Assembly: GCF_030272615.1 (NCBI RefSeq)
Contig: NC_081407.1
Span: forward strand, 270,229,870-270,293,869
DNA: 64,000 nt
Origin: Cryptomeria japonica
Lineage: Eukaryota; Streptophyta; Pinopsida; Cupressales; Cupressaceae
Direction: 5' to 3'
In this document: piece by piece, positions 13,115 to 29,903 of the stretch
How positions within the stretch are numbered: position 1 is the stretch's first letter
How the letters are laid out: every line of letters starts with the position of its first letter
Translations under genes and position numbers: made by a program
The notes under the pieces: model-generated
Databases searched by the model: none
What the model was told of the DNA's origin: nothing
The model's input: the letters and a program-made list of their open reading frames with translations, nothing else

Positions 13115-13840
13115 TTATTTTTCTTCTTCTTCCATCTCCTTCATCTCCATTTCATATCTAGATACCCTTCTTGGAGAACCTTCTCCCGAATCATGTCTCT
13201 TCTTTCCAGAAATAGTAGCTTTGAATGCAAATTTTGTCTTAGGAAGAGAGTCACCAAACTCACTCAATTTAAACATAGCAAGCTTGCCAATCAACATGTC
13301 TCTAGTCACATTAGTCATGGTCTGAATCTCCTCAATAGTAGCAGCTTTGTGCTTGTAAGGAGGCAAGGATCTCAACACTTCAACAACATTTTCTGATTCT
13401 TCCAATAGTCCGCTGGCACATTTGATATTGCACACAAGCTTATTCACTTTCTGCATAAAAGAAATAATGTTCTCATCTTCTCCCATCTTTAGTAACTCAT
13501 ACTTTCCCTTCAAGCTCTATAATTTGGAAATCTTCACATGACTGTCACCTTCATACAAAGTTTCCAACTTCTTCCAGATCTCATTAGTTTGCAAATCCAT
13601 CACATTTGGCATTTCAGAATTAGTCAAGGCACTCAACAATGCTTATTTTTCTCTAATATTGTATTCATCTTTCTTTACCCCATCCAGAGTTGTAGGACCA
13701 TTCAAAGGAATGTTATACACATTTTTAGTAATTTTCCAACAATCTTCACCAATGCATCTCAAGTGACACTCCATCTGACTTTTTGAAAGAGTGTAGTTTG
13801 ATCCATCAAATCTTAAACTATCCTTCTTATAAATTGTCAT
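13115..13840 (-). pseudogene. copia element 1 gag remnant
   Basis: The capsid-like Gag of a Ty1/copia element. The start MTIYKKDSLRFDGSNYT at 13840 resembles the N-terminal region of plant copia Gag (DUF4219/UBN2 type, from family knowledge). After a break, the second half (13115-13513) includes VLRSLPPYKHKAATIEEI and a Lys/Glu-rich tail. The frame is broken near 13515-13645. It lies directly downstream of the primer site, as expected for gag. Confidence 0.8.
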
Positions 13841-13881
13841 CTCGGATCACCTCAAGAAATAAAGCTTCTTCAAAGGAACTA

Positions 13882-13893
13882 GCTTTGATACCA
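13882..13893 (-). other. primer binding site, copia element 1
   Basis: The element strand reads TGGTATCAAAGC two bases inside the 5' LTR. This is the near-universal plant copia primer site, complementary to the initiator methionine tRNA 3' end with one change from TGGTATCAGAGC. Confidence 0.85.
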
Positions 13894-13895
13894 AT

Positions 13896-14997
13896 TGTTG
13901 GCAACAAGGTAGAAAACTGAGGGAGGATGGGGTGAATCATTTTTCTCAAAATCTTTTCTTAACTCAAACACAATTTGAAATCTGATAATTAACAGTGAAA
14001 ACATAAATAAACACCACATCAATAACACACATAACACCAATATTTTTTATGTGGAAAACCCTTTTAAGGGAAAAACCTTGGTGGGAACCTACCCACAATA
14101 TGATGATACCTTGCTGGAATTATATGAAATATTACAATGGAGAATGCACGTGCATTCAGGCACATTTCCTAGAGCTCACTGCTCAAAAAAACAAAGGGAG
14201 TTACAACCTAGGGAAGACTCACTATCTTACAAACACATTTGGATTACATCCACAATATCATGAATTGAGAAAATAGCATCTCCTAATACATGTGACAGTT
14301 CTGATTAGGCACATATTATGCTCTCTTGTACTTCTTCACATTTCTTCGCACTACTTCACTGCTTCTAAAAGATCAACGTATTATTTGCACACACATATAC
14401 ATCCACAAATACAATTACAAAGATATTGCATTAATTTATGCATGTCATCAACCTATCTTCCAAGGTCAGTTCAACACACATCACAAATTACAAAGATATA
14501 ACCATACATGCTACAATATTATATGTGGACCAAAATAATGTTGACTTAGACATGGTATGGACCAAAATCAGCACCTTAAACATGAAACATGTCCAAGAAT
14601 TATGCCTCAAACATCCACAACATGCTACAATCACCATGTCAGCTAAGAACATGAAGAACACCATTAGATCAAGCAAAATCATCAATAACGCACACAACAA
14701 TTAATGTGGACCACCAACACAAATAGGACACAATCTAGAAATATCCATAAGCATCATGAATTACCGCACCAATACCACTTACTATAATCTCCATCATCAT
14801 TATACCAAACTTTAAGAACACTAATTGCAATGACTATCAAATTGAAAGATTCACTTGCGGACCTCCAAATCATGAACCATCTGAATTGAGGACACACCAG
14901 ACCGTCCCAAACACTGCCAAATTTGTAAACAAAGATATTACAACATGGAGAAATGCGGAGAAAAATCCAGAACATTAATCAACACCGAACAACTAAA
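13896..14997 (-). repeat. 5' LTR of copia element 1, truncated
   Basis: It starts TGTTGGCAACAAGG and follows 8080-9160 closely. Homology stops after 'gaacaactaaaag' near 14997, where the other LTR continues for another ~330 bp. The lost end was not found elsewhere in the window, so the boundary is an insertion plus deletion or a recombination point. Confidence 0.82.
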
Positions 14998-16880
14998 AGT
15001 TACTCTGATGAGCCCTCCTTTGTAGTTTGCATCTCGTTGGACACATCGGGTCACCTTATCAGGTATTAGAATAACTCATTTTATGTTTCTCTAATGACCC
15101 AATGACATCGACCTCATATTTGTGTATCCTTTTACCTCTCCGGTCTATCAGCATATGATTTCCTGATAAAACCTCCTTCTTGTTCATCGTGTTTTAAAGC
15201 TTATCGAGTGTCGGGACAAACTATCCTATGTCTCTCCGATGACCCGATGAGATCGGGCTCTAGCTTGTCTATCTTTATGTTATTCTGGTCCATCAACCTA
15301 TGTTCCCCCGATGAGGACTCCTTCCTAGCAACTACCTCATCTTCCTCATTGGGTATTGGCGTAGCGGAAAATGTCTCCTGCCGAATAGTCAATGTTATCT
15401 CGATGACTTCACCTTGTTGCTTATCTAGCCACTTCTTTCGATATAGGCTATCTTGATGAAACCTCATTTCCATCCACCATGATATTTATCCTGTCGGGTG
15501 TCGAAGTAGCTATTTCTTACACTTTTTGATATCCCGATGACTTGTGCTTGACTTGTCATCCTCATCAAGTATCGGCATAACCTGAATCACCTTTACCCTA
15601 TGGCTTAAGTTACCCTGATGACTCACCTACCTTTATCACCTAGTCCATCGGGTATCGGGGTAATATGATTTCAGATGACTCGATGACACCGCCAACAAGT
15701 ACCCGCTCCATCTGACATCAGCATAGGCTATGTCGATAACCCCATCAGGTATTGGGGTAACTTCTTCTCCGTGCTCCCTCGTTGGGTTTTGGGGTAACTC
15801 TTAACCTAAAATAGCTCTCCCCGATGACTCACCTGCCTTTGTCACCTAGTCCATTGGGTATCGAGGTAATGCTTTCCGATAACCCGATGACACCGCCAAC
15901 AAGTGCTCTGATATCAGCGTAGGGTCTGCCGACAACCTCATTAGGTATCGGAGAAAAAAAAAATCGTGTTTCTGATAGTGAACGCTATGTCGATCTTTGT
16001 GCTCATCTTGTCTTCCTCATCGGATACTGGAATAATGGATTAATTTACCCCGATGACTCGTCTGCCTTTGTCACCTAGTCCATCGAGTATCGAATTAATA
16101 TTCTTTCCGATGACCCGATGCCATCGCCAACAATTTTTTGCTCCATCTGATATCGATATAGGGCCTGCCGATAATCTCATCAGGTATTGGGGTAACTTTT
16201 TCTTCGCATTTCCGATATGAACGTTGTGTTGATATCTATGCTCGGCTTGTCTTCCTCATCGGGTACCAGCATAACCTGCAACACCTCTCCCCGATAGCTT
16301 AAGTTACCTTGATGACTCACCTGCCTTTGTCACCCAACCCATCGAGTACCGAGGACCCTCCGAATAGTCGATGTCACCCTGATGACTGCACCTTGGTGCT
16401 CTTTTAGTCACCTCTTTCGGTGTAGGCTATCCTGATGAAACCGCATTCCCATCCACCACGATATTCACTCTATCAGGTATCGAGGTAGCCATTCCCTACA
16501 CTGATCGATATCCTGATGACTCCGCCCTACAATTCCCTTCATCGATGTAAAGCACTCTGATAGCCTCCTTCTCTATCCCAGGCTTGTCTTCCTCATCGAG
16601 TATCGGCATAACCTGAAACATCTCTCCCCGATGGCTTAAGTTACCCTGATGATTGTAGTGCCTCATCAGAGTTAATTCAGCCAACAACACTGCCTTGGCC
16701 ACCCAGCACATTGGGTATCAGGGTAATATAGAATAGTGCTTTCCGATGACCAGATGACTCAACCAACAAGTATTTGTTTCATCCGATATTGGCATAGGCT
16801 CTACTAATAACCTCATCGGGTATCAGGATAACTTTTTTCCATGCCTTCGATAGTAAATGCTATGTCGTTGATCCCGCCTT
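14998..16880. repeat. diverged tandem-repeat block with 210-260 bp period
   Basis: Higher in GC than its surroundings. Recurring words are 'cctgcctttgtcacctagtc', 'catcgggtatcggggtaa' and 'gacaccgccaacaag'. Copies of the 'cacc(t/c)a..c(c/a)cat(c/t)g(g/a)gta' block fall at about 15636, 15845, 16072, 16331 and 16697, so units are roughly 210-370 bp and well diverged. It begins exactly where the copia 5' LTR breaks off. Short minus-strand frames rich in Glu/Asp (15201-15473, 16496-16711) are by-products of the repeat. Its class is unknown; it may be the subrepeat region of another transposon. Confidence 0.65.
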
Positions 16881-17199
16881 CTTAGCATGCGGATAGATAC
16901 TTACTTGTTGATAGTTTCAAATCATATAATAAGTGAAGTTTTGAATCAGGCACATACTAGAATACAATAACAGGGAGTACTTAAGTAAAGTTGGCATATT
17001 GGTTCACTTCAGCATTTAAAACATTTACAGTCTCGACTACCATGGTAAGAGTAGGAAGTACAGGCTAGATAGGTTGTGTTATTATTAGCCCTTTGCTGAC
17101 TAGTGTTTATACCCCTAATATTATTATAGACAGGGTAATCTTTCATAGTATGGCCAACAAGGGTAAGTATGCAAAAATAATATTGGATCTTCATCTTTG

Positions 17200-17598
17200 G
17201 CACTAACAATTAACAAAGTGGTTTTGCAGAAGGATTTTTTTGAAAACATGTTTTTACATGATAATCAGAAGATGGCAAATATGGCAGCAGTGAACTAGGA
17301 AATTTGGTAGAAGTGAACTAGGATGCTACCTATGGAGGGATTTTTGATCAACCAAAATGCAGAATTTGTAAAAGATGGCAACAGGGAACTAGGTTGCTAC
17401 CTATGAAGGGCTTTTAATCAGCTAGAGTGTAGAATTTGTTAAAGATTATATGTAAATAGTCATTGACTGGACCTATGGTCCTCGGCAAGGCCGAAGCTTT
17501 TCTCTTCTCCGCTCTTTCCTACCGGCGCTCGCACTGAGTGGAGGTTGTAATAATATTTAGTAATTAATAAAATATGGCTTAGGCCTTTTACCGAAAAA
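17200..17598 (+). mobile_element. LINE-like 3' tail, copy 1
   Basis: The last ~90 bp read 'ctctttcctaccggcgctcg', then 'gagtggaggttgtaat', then 'ggccttttaccgaaaaaaa'. The same order and spacing recur at 60252-60349. A shared, A-ended 3' terminus at two unrelated sites indicates copies of one poly(A) retroposon (LINE, or a SINE using the same tail). The 5' limit is uncertain because no reverse transcriptase remains. Confidence 0.6.
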
Positions 17599-18321
17599 AA
17601 TAAATTAATTATTTATTTAATTTTTCTTTTTCTTTTAATATTGGTTTAAATATTTTTAATTATTTAATTAATTATTTTCTTCTTGTTATCTATAATTACT
17701 TTAATTATCTCATTAGGTAACCAAGTCTTCTATAATTAAATGAATTCTTTAATTTATTTTATTTTTAATTTTTTAATATATCTCTCATAAAAATAAATAA
17801 AAACTTTCTTTTATTTATTTTCTCCTCTCATGAACTCAATCATATCATTTTTTATTATTTAATTCTAATTAAGTCTTCACATCCACCTCTCAACTAACAC
17901 TCACTTTGAGTTCAGCTGATTAATCAATTCTCTTTAGTGATCAATCAATTAAGTATATCTCAATCATGCAATCAATTAACTTTGTAATTATCTCAACAAA
18001 TCTCAACCATTGATCGACATCAAAAAAAATTATATAAACAACCTTGATCATATATCATTCTTAACCATATTCTTTGACCTTTCTTGCACCCATGTTGTGA
18101 TAATAGCTCTACAAATTTAAGAGAAACAATAGTACCAAGCATAAAAAGTGAGAAAAGAAATGGAGACCAAAGGAATGTTTGCATGAGGTATAATTTGCAT
18201 TTTGATTTTATTTTAGATTCATTTCTATTCTCTATTGTTAGGATTAAAAATTGTTTTATTTATTAGACCTTTTTTGGTTAGACTTAATATTGAATCATAA
18301 TGTTTTAAAGTATTCCCCTCA
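17599..18321. other. AT-rich gap
   Basis: Low-complexity AT-rich DNA with no supported gene. It separates the LINE-like tail from the TIR relic. Confidence 0.5.
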
Positions 18322-18580
18322 TACAATTGTGTAGGAAGAAATTCCCCAAGTGATGATATTGGGAATCAAGGAAAACCCTAAGACCCACTACATTGAGGGT
18401 AGTGTAGATGTATATGGTCATCTTGTGTTTAACATTGGCCCCATGATGATTAATAAAAAAATTGCAAGGCAATGGTAATGAAGATGTATTAGAAGTAGAT
18501 GCAAATACATATGGTGGAGCAACCCCTTCAAAATAATTTGGAAGCTTAATCTCTAATTGAGGAGAAGTATGGAATATTAT
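18322..18580 (-). pseudogene. TNL relic: first half of a TIR exon
   Basis: A degraded copy of the first ~85 codons of the TIR exon. On the plus strand, 'gaagaaattccccaagtgatg', 'tgggaatcaag', 'cttgtgtttaacat', 'atgatgattaataaaaa' and 'gcaaggcaatgg' line up in order and spacing with TNL-B (28220-28475) and TNL-C. The start codon is lost: 'agtatggaat' replaces the 'ccatggaatc' of the paralogs. The rest of the TIR, NB-ARC and LRR are absent. The homologous promoter follows at higher coordinates, so this is a deleted duplicate and not a retrocopy. Confidence 0.82.
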
Positions 18581-19450
18581 TAAAGTAAATAAGATATAGA
18601 GGAAATCAATGAAAGTCGGGGAGATGCAGAGTAAGGAAAAATAGAAGAGCTATATTAAGATAAGAAAAAAGGTAAGTGAAGCCTCCTTGAAGAAACAAGG
18701 AAGAAGAGAGTTTGTGTGGAAAAAAAGAGCTTAATTATTTTTTGTTAAGTGTTGATAGATGAGGTTTAGGATATGGATCACAATGGATGTGTTGACCATA
18801 AACTTGAAATAAAATATTCATTAAAACTTTAGAACTGGTGTACATTAAATTGTCGCACTCCCTCCCAATTTCCACTCCTATGCCAATGATTAGCAACTAG
18901 TATACTTATATTTAAAAAATATATGTAAAATATGCCAAGAGATATCTTATAATAGAAGAGAATCATTGCAAAATAAATGTTCTTACTAAACACCAAGAAT
19001 ACAAATCCATTAAATTGTTGCATGCAAAAAAGTTGTGAATCTAGTTGGAAACAAGTGGGGAGGGTTCTATTTTATTTGAAGTAATTAAATAACACCTCCA
19101 CAAAAACTGAAACATGACATATTTCAAGCATTTACCCGTCATTTGCATGTCAAATTGTTTCAAAAATGGATTTTTGTTTACAAACATTTTGATGTCATTG
19201 TAGATGCCTCTCGGCATAAAAACAAAATTCTTCAGTTACTTCGCTGCCACCTTTATGTAAGGTGACATGTCTTTATATTTTTAAAAAAAAATCAAGTTCT
19301 AGATGTCAATTAATATAAAGTAACTAACTTACTAGAGCAATGACATACTACCTATTTTTAAAGCTCCAATGTGAAAAAAAAATAGTTCTTGTCTAGAACT
19401 ATAGTAATCGTGTTGTAGTAAACATGTTATCAATGTTCACTTTTTTAACC
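18581..19450 (-). repeat. promoter flank of the TIR relic
   Basis: Continues the paralogy upstream of the dead TIR exon. 'gggagatgcagag' and 'gaagaaacaaggaag' match the TNL-B and TNL-C 5' UTR. Near 19290-19380 'aaatcaagttctag', 'aagtaactaacttactagagcaatgacatac' and 'caatgtgaaaa' match the TNL-A and TNL-B flanks. The TATA segment has decayed to 'agctatattaag'. A stretch near 18780-19070 has no match in the paralogs. Confidence 0.68.
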
Positions 19451-24613
<5,163 letters not shown>

Positions 24614-24616
24614 ACT

Positions 24617-24720
24617 TCCTCAATTGTCCAAGGGGTTGAGCTTAACTGGTTAAAATATTGGATTCTCATTGCGGAGACCCAAGTTCAATTCCGGATAGAG
24701 ACATCTAAAGTAAGAAAAAA
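24617..24720 (+). mobile_element. tRNA-derived SINE-like head
   Basis: The sequence has RNA polymerase III-type boxes: A-box-like TGAGCTTAACTGGTTA near 24636 and B-box-like AGTTCAATTCC near 24681. Between them 'ttggattctcattgcgga' resembles a tRNA anticodon arm. An A-rich tract follows at ~24713. The acceptor stem does not close, so it is not a working tRNA gene. A short tRNA-related SINE is the best reading; its end is blurred by the adjoining duplication. Confidence 0.5.
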
Positions 24721-24983
24721 AAAATTCTCAATAAAATTGAAAAAATCTTATATGATGACAAAAGTAAATTGATTTTTAAATTAGAAATTATATTTAAAAA
24801 TATTCTATTAAAAAAAGGAAACCAAACATTCACAATGATAAGACATCTAAAGTAAGAAAAAAAAAATTCTCAATAAAATTGAAAAAATCTTATATGATGA
24901 CAAAAGTAAATTGATTTTTAAATTAGAAATTATATTTATAAAAATTCTATTAAAAAAAGGAAACCAAACATTCACAATGATAA
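24699..24983. repeat. 142-bp tandem duplication at the broken 3' end of TNL-B
   Basis: 'agacatctaaagtaag' through 'aaccaaacattcacaatgata' occurs at 24699-24840 and again at 24841-24983, nearly identical. The second copy runs into TNL-B intron 4 ('caatgataatgagata', as in TNL-A). The duplicated unit therefore joins SINE-like sequence to TNL intron sequence, at the place where TNL-B lost its last exon. Confidence 0.88.
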
Positions 24984-25031
24984 TGAGATAAATTTTTTAA
25001 AAAATTATATGTTTTTGGAAGCAATTATTAC

Positions 25032-28000
25032 CTGAATCGTTTGAATGCAACGGTCCACAGCCGATCTAAACTTTGCTACAAGGCGTAGCCTTCTCAATCT
25101 TTTCACGTTCTCCCAACTTTCAATGCCTGACACCTCCCAACATTTACCTTCTATCTTAAGCTCCTCCAATGATGTGCAGTGTTGTAAACCTTGTATCGTC
25201 TCAACTTTGTTGGCCCCTTCTAGTGTAAATCTTTTCAGTGAAGCTAATTTATCAAAACATGATAGCGTGTCCAACTCTGAACAATGGCTTAGCCTTAGGT
25301 ATTGAAGGTTTATAATGCCACCAATACCACTTATGTTCCTTAGCAATTTGCACCTCTTCACCCAGATATCCTCCACTATTGTTGGTAGAGTGTCAACCTC
25401 CATTAAATGGTCATCAGAAATTGTTAGAGTTTTAAGGCTAGGACAACAGTCATCAGAAATTGACATCTTTGAAACCCTTGTGAATGCACGGTGGAGATGT
25501 ATTTCTTTTAGATTCCTCCACAAAGAAGTAAATTTTGGTAGTGATTGCAATTCTAAATTTTTTAATACCAATTGCTCTAAAAGTGTAAGCCTCTCCATAG
25601 AGTCCGGTAAAGATTGCATCTGGAAACACCCTCCATGTGGACCTATCTCCATCACTCTCAACTTGTTGAGTTGACCGATGTTAATTGGGGGCTCCCTTAA
25701 CCTGGTTTCATTCAAATAGAGCTCACTCAAGGAAGCCTGATTTGTGGTGTGACGAGGCAACTCCTCCAACTGTGTGCACTCATTTAGATTCAAATACTCT
25801 AGCTTTGACATATTTTCTAGGATATCTGATTGTAAGGTGAACTCCTCACACTCCTGTAAATCAAGATGTTGTAGGAGCGTGAGATGCTTACAAGAATCTG
25901 GCAACATCCTTAATACAAGGCAACCCCTTAAATCTAGATGTCGTAGGTTTGTTAAATGGCCAAAAGAGGTAGGTAGTGATGATAGCCTCTCACAATATTG
26001 CAACTGTAGGTACTCGAGTGATTGAAGATGACAAAATTCCTCTGGCAATCTCTTCACATTGCAGCTAGAGATGGATATCTTTTTTAAATTCTTAAGATAT
26101 CCTATGGACTTTGGAAACCTTTTTAATTTAGAGCAGGAGGAAATAATCAACACTCTTAATTGCATAGGAGCCTACAACCAATTTTGAATTTAATTAAGGG
26201 AAAGATAAATATTGCAGAGAATATTTACTTCAAATTATAAAGATTGGAGAGAATCATAAGGAAAGATTACTTCCACTGAATCCTTCCACAAGCCTACTAT
26301 CTTGTAGCAGTCATGGAGTTCCAAAACTCTTAAATTTTTCAATGGCATCCATGATGGAATATTTCTATGAGTGACTCCAGTGCAGCTAAGCCATGCCAAG
26401 TTTCTTGATGATCTGGCAAGGTGTAAATAGTTGGCATAGTTTTCTCCTACCACAAAAACTTTCAATTCATAAGGTAAAGACCTTCTAGTTATTTTGAAGC
26501 CGCAAACCCACATGCTTGTATGCCAAAGGGAATCAGGAAACTTGTGAACATCACTAGTTGTTGCGTTCAATATCATTCCTCTCATCTGGATATAGAAAAG
26601 CAAAACCATAAATATACAAACCGACAAAAGAGAAAAAATTTATACTTCAAATAAAAAATTCAATACCATGATTTTTTATTTTTATTTGTTAGCATAGAAA
26701 AAATTATTAACTTCACCTTCTTTTGTTTGCCAATGTCCATAATCTGATTTGAAGACCACAGACGATAAGTAAAAGAGTCGTTGCAATTTCCCTTCCTAAA
26801 TCTCTTAGATGGTCATGCATTCTTATCTTATTCTTATTGTCAATGTCAACAAGACATTTATTTACAAGGCTCTTCCAACCCCACTGACCGCTCCAACCTG
26901 ATCCTTCCCATACTGCAATAGCGGTCATCTTGTCTTTGCCAATAAAAAAACAAGCTACATCCACAAACATCTGTTTCTCTTGTCTGTCTAATGCATCATA
27001 GCTTACTTTTAATCTATTTATAATATCACTGGGTAATATTATAGAGATTTTATGCAATACCTCCTCCCATAAATCTCTATTAAAGCAATCATAAAGCTGA
27101 GCTCCCAATACCTTTAAAGACAATGGTAATCCACTGCTAACACATATAAATTTTTCAACAAGATCCTCATATTCTGACAAAGGAGAAGGTTGTAAGAATG
27201 CATGCCAACAAAAAGTTGCCTGGCATGAAATCGATTCATTGATTTCATTTCATATATGCAGGATATGTTGCAAACCTTCAAGACTTCCTTATCGCGTGTT
27301 GTAACAATAACCAAACTCCCAGATGCAAGGCTAGCCTTTGCAGGCAAGAAAGCCTCTAATTGCCCTGGATGATCCACATCATCCAAAACAATGAATACAG
27401 GAACAGATCTCAAATAATTAGATAGAATATTCTTGCCTTGCTCTATGTTGTTAAATGATTGATCATTGAATTTGAACTTTAAGTCTTGAAGGAGTTGTCT
27501 CTGCATTTTATGCAATTTGCTTTTGCTTGCGGCACTTCTAATATCAAAAAGAAAACTGTGATTTTTCATGGATGAATATTTTTTATTATATAATTCTTTT
27601 GTTAGAGTGGTTTTCCCCGCTCCGCCCATACCCCAAATTCCCACAACCTGAACATGAGAATGAACCTTTGCAAATTCACTGACTGTCATTTCAAAATCTG
27701 CTACCAACTCTTCAAGACCCACAGGATATTTTGCTACTTCTAAAGGTACTATATTAATTACTTCCAATACACGATTCACAATATTCTTCAACACCCTTCG
27801 ATCATCTCTAAACAATGGTGAAACATGATTTTGGAAAGAGAAAAATGAAGAAGCATTAATAAATAGTAATGATTTAATCAAAGACAAGCATATATAAAAT
27901 AGAGAAATATTTCATGGAAAGGATGGTATGATATTAGATGTACAAGAAGAAGAGAGAGATTGTGTGTTGCTTACTCATCAGTACCTTCTTCCACTCCTCA

Positions 28001-28473
28001 AGCTTGTCTATATATCTACCCTTCTCTTCATGCTCCGAAAAGAAATCTGCGTAGATTCCTTTCAGATGACGGAGATCGCCAGGTTGGACTCGGTAGAAAA
28101 CAAGAATAACAGGCGTGCCAGTGCTGAGCATAAAGGATAGCTCAGCAAGACACCAAGGCGATTGTGCATATGTGGGAGACAGTATCACTACATGTAGGGA
28201 AGCACGAGACATTGCCTGTTGTAGTTGTGTAGGGAAGAAATCCCCCAAGTGAAGATCGTGGGAATCAAGAAAGACGTTGAGGCCCAAAGCATGGAGGGCA
28301 TTGTAGATATCTGTAGCGAGCTTGTGTTTTACGTCTAGTCTGCGATGATTAATAAAAACATTGCAGGGCAATGGTGATGAAGAGGATGTAGTAGAAGTGG
28401 ATGCAGTGGGTGGTGCAAGGCCATCAAAAGCATTTACAATCTCAATCTCTGATTGAGAAGAAGTAGACACCAT
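25032..28473 (-). pseudogene. TNL-B: TIR-NBS-LRR pseudogene lacking its last exon
   Basis: A paralog of TNL-A and TNL-C. Exons by homology are 27975-28473 (TIR), 26717-27858 (NB-ARC), 26271-26585 (linker) and 25032-26171 (LRR, open throughout). Motifs seen are VFINHRR, SPWCLAEL, P-loop GMGGAGKTTL, VFIVLDDVDH, VIVTTRD, GLPLSL and MHDHL. Lesions relative to TNL-C: about 40 nt missing near the end of the TIR exon, which changes the intron phase; the intron-1 acceptor reads AT, not AG, at 27859-27860; one T is lost in a T-run at 27210-27214; one base is lost near 26764-26771, after the MHD motif. Exon 5 is gone, replaced by duplicated repeat sequence. The frameshifts do not restore one another. 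The LRR exon has no stop, so the damage may be fairly recent. Confidence 0.9.
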
Positions 28474-29170
28474 GGAATCTAATGAATTCAAGTGAACAGA
28501 GAGAGAGAGGGGAAAGCAATGGAAGCAGGGGCGATGCAGAGAGAAGTAGGTGAGTTATATGAAGACGTAAAAAAGTAAGCGAGCAGAGAGAAGAAACGAG
28601 GAAGGCATAATCGAGTAGATGCGCTGGCAAAATCAAGGTTGAAATCAAAAATTGACAAAAATAAATATGGCCGACAGAATCAAAATGCTTTATACCGGAT
28701 CATACGCTCAATTTCTTGTTTTGAAGTATGAAATGTCCAAAATATGAGCTATAATTGTTTGCTTCTTCGTCACTGATGTGGATGGGATGGATTTTTAAAC
28801 TTCAGCGAAGGTGACATTTCATCTCTACCGCACTGATTTAGCGCATATTGCGTCATTTATCTATAGTTTAATAATAATAAAATATGTTAAATCAAAATTC
28901 CAAGGTCAAATAATATAAATTAACGAACTTACTAGAGCAATGAAATACCAGCCAGGATTTAAAGCTACAATGTGAAAAGCATTTTCTGGTTTAACGAATT
29001 CCAAGTTGTTAGTTGTACTCACCTATGAATTAAATAATATCTTATCTGGTATTCTTTTGAGGAAAGTATATACAAATCATAAATCATACTTGTTTGAATT
29101 TTGTCGTATATGCACGTCTGCTACCAACTCCAATTGTGGTTATTTGGTACCTTATTCGTTTGACTCTTCC
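28474..29170 (-). promoter_or_regulatory. TNL-B 5' flank
   Basis: Upstream region shared with TNL-A (6538-7285) and the gene-less flank at 54480. Words include 'catacgctcaatttcttgtt', 'caaaatatgagctataattg' and 'gcatattgcgtcatttat'. At 28555-28562 the minus strand reads CATATAA where TNL-C has TATATAA, about 85 bp before the start codon, so the likely TATA box is weakened. Confidence 0.6.
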
Positions 29171-29511
29171 AAACATGTTATTTTATATATAAAATAATTA
29201 TAACTAGTCATTGCATCGTGGTGTGTAATGGGTACGCTGAAAAGTTGTGGAAGGTTAGTTAGGAATAATTTTGTTTCATTTTTTGGATTCATTTGTGTTG
29301 TAAATGAGGTCAATTGGTAGGCTCTATTTAGCAAATGATGTTGTTTATGCAACAAAGATCTCAATGAAAAAGTGATAACTTCAAATTAGCTATGCATCCA
29401 CTTGCAAGGATCAAAAAATAATTGCAACAAAACCTTTGAATCACAAAGAAAAGTAGGCTTCATTACCAAGAGGATCATGTTATATTTGCAATAGGAAAAG
29501 GAGATATAGAG
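29171..29511. other. short gap, nothing recognised
   Basis: No supported feature. It lies between the TNL-B promoter flank and the purine-rich tract. Confidence 0.5.
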
Positions 29512-29836
29512 GTAGGGGACAAAGGTAGAGAGGAAGATACATATAGAGATAGATATGAATATGGAGAAGCAAAGGGAGAGTTAAAGAGAGATAGGAGAGG
29601 ATGTATTAAGACGGAAGAGGTAAAAATATATTACTTAGGAGAGAGATGGATAGATAAAAAGATAACTATAGAGATAGAAATTGATATATAGAGAGATGTA
29701 GAGATGGAAGATGAAAAATTTAGAGATAGAAATAGAGAGGCAAAGAGATATAGGTATAGAGGTATAGGAAGAGATAGAGGGAGAGAGGTTAATGGATAGA
29801 GAGAGGGAGACATGTTTAAAGATGTAGAGGGAAGGA

Positions 29837-29903
<67 letters not shown>

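Larger units (their letters stand above)
8080..14997 (-). mobile_element. Ty1/copia LTR retrotransposon 1, degenerate
   Basis: A minus-strand Ty1/copia element in the usual order gag, protease, integrase, reverse transcriptase, RNase H. The 3' LTR is 8080-9500. The 5' LTR starts at 13896 and is cut at about 14997 by the repeat block that follows, so its last ~330 bp are missing. A tRNA-iMet-type primer site is at 13882-13893 and a purine tract lies beside the 3' LTR. The LTRs have diverged visibly and gag-pol carries many stops and frameshifts, so this is an old copy. No target duplication can be read because one end is lost. Confidence 0.9.

Noticed and set aside
15201-16711. Acidic minus-strand frames as genes
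   Set aside because: They fall within the diverged repeat block and share its repeated words.
17009-17209. Minus-strand CCHC zinc-knuckle frame (GHTMKDYPVYNN, CKCFKC)
   Set aside because: It resembles a gag-type knuckle, but key cysteines are replaced and no neighbouring retroelement gene supports it.
24617-24700. A genuine tRNA gene
   Set aside because: A and B boxes are present, but no closed acceptor stem or anticodon arm can be drawn; a SINE head fits better.
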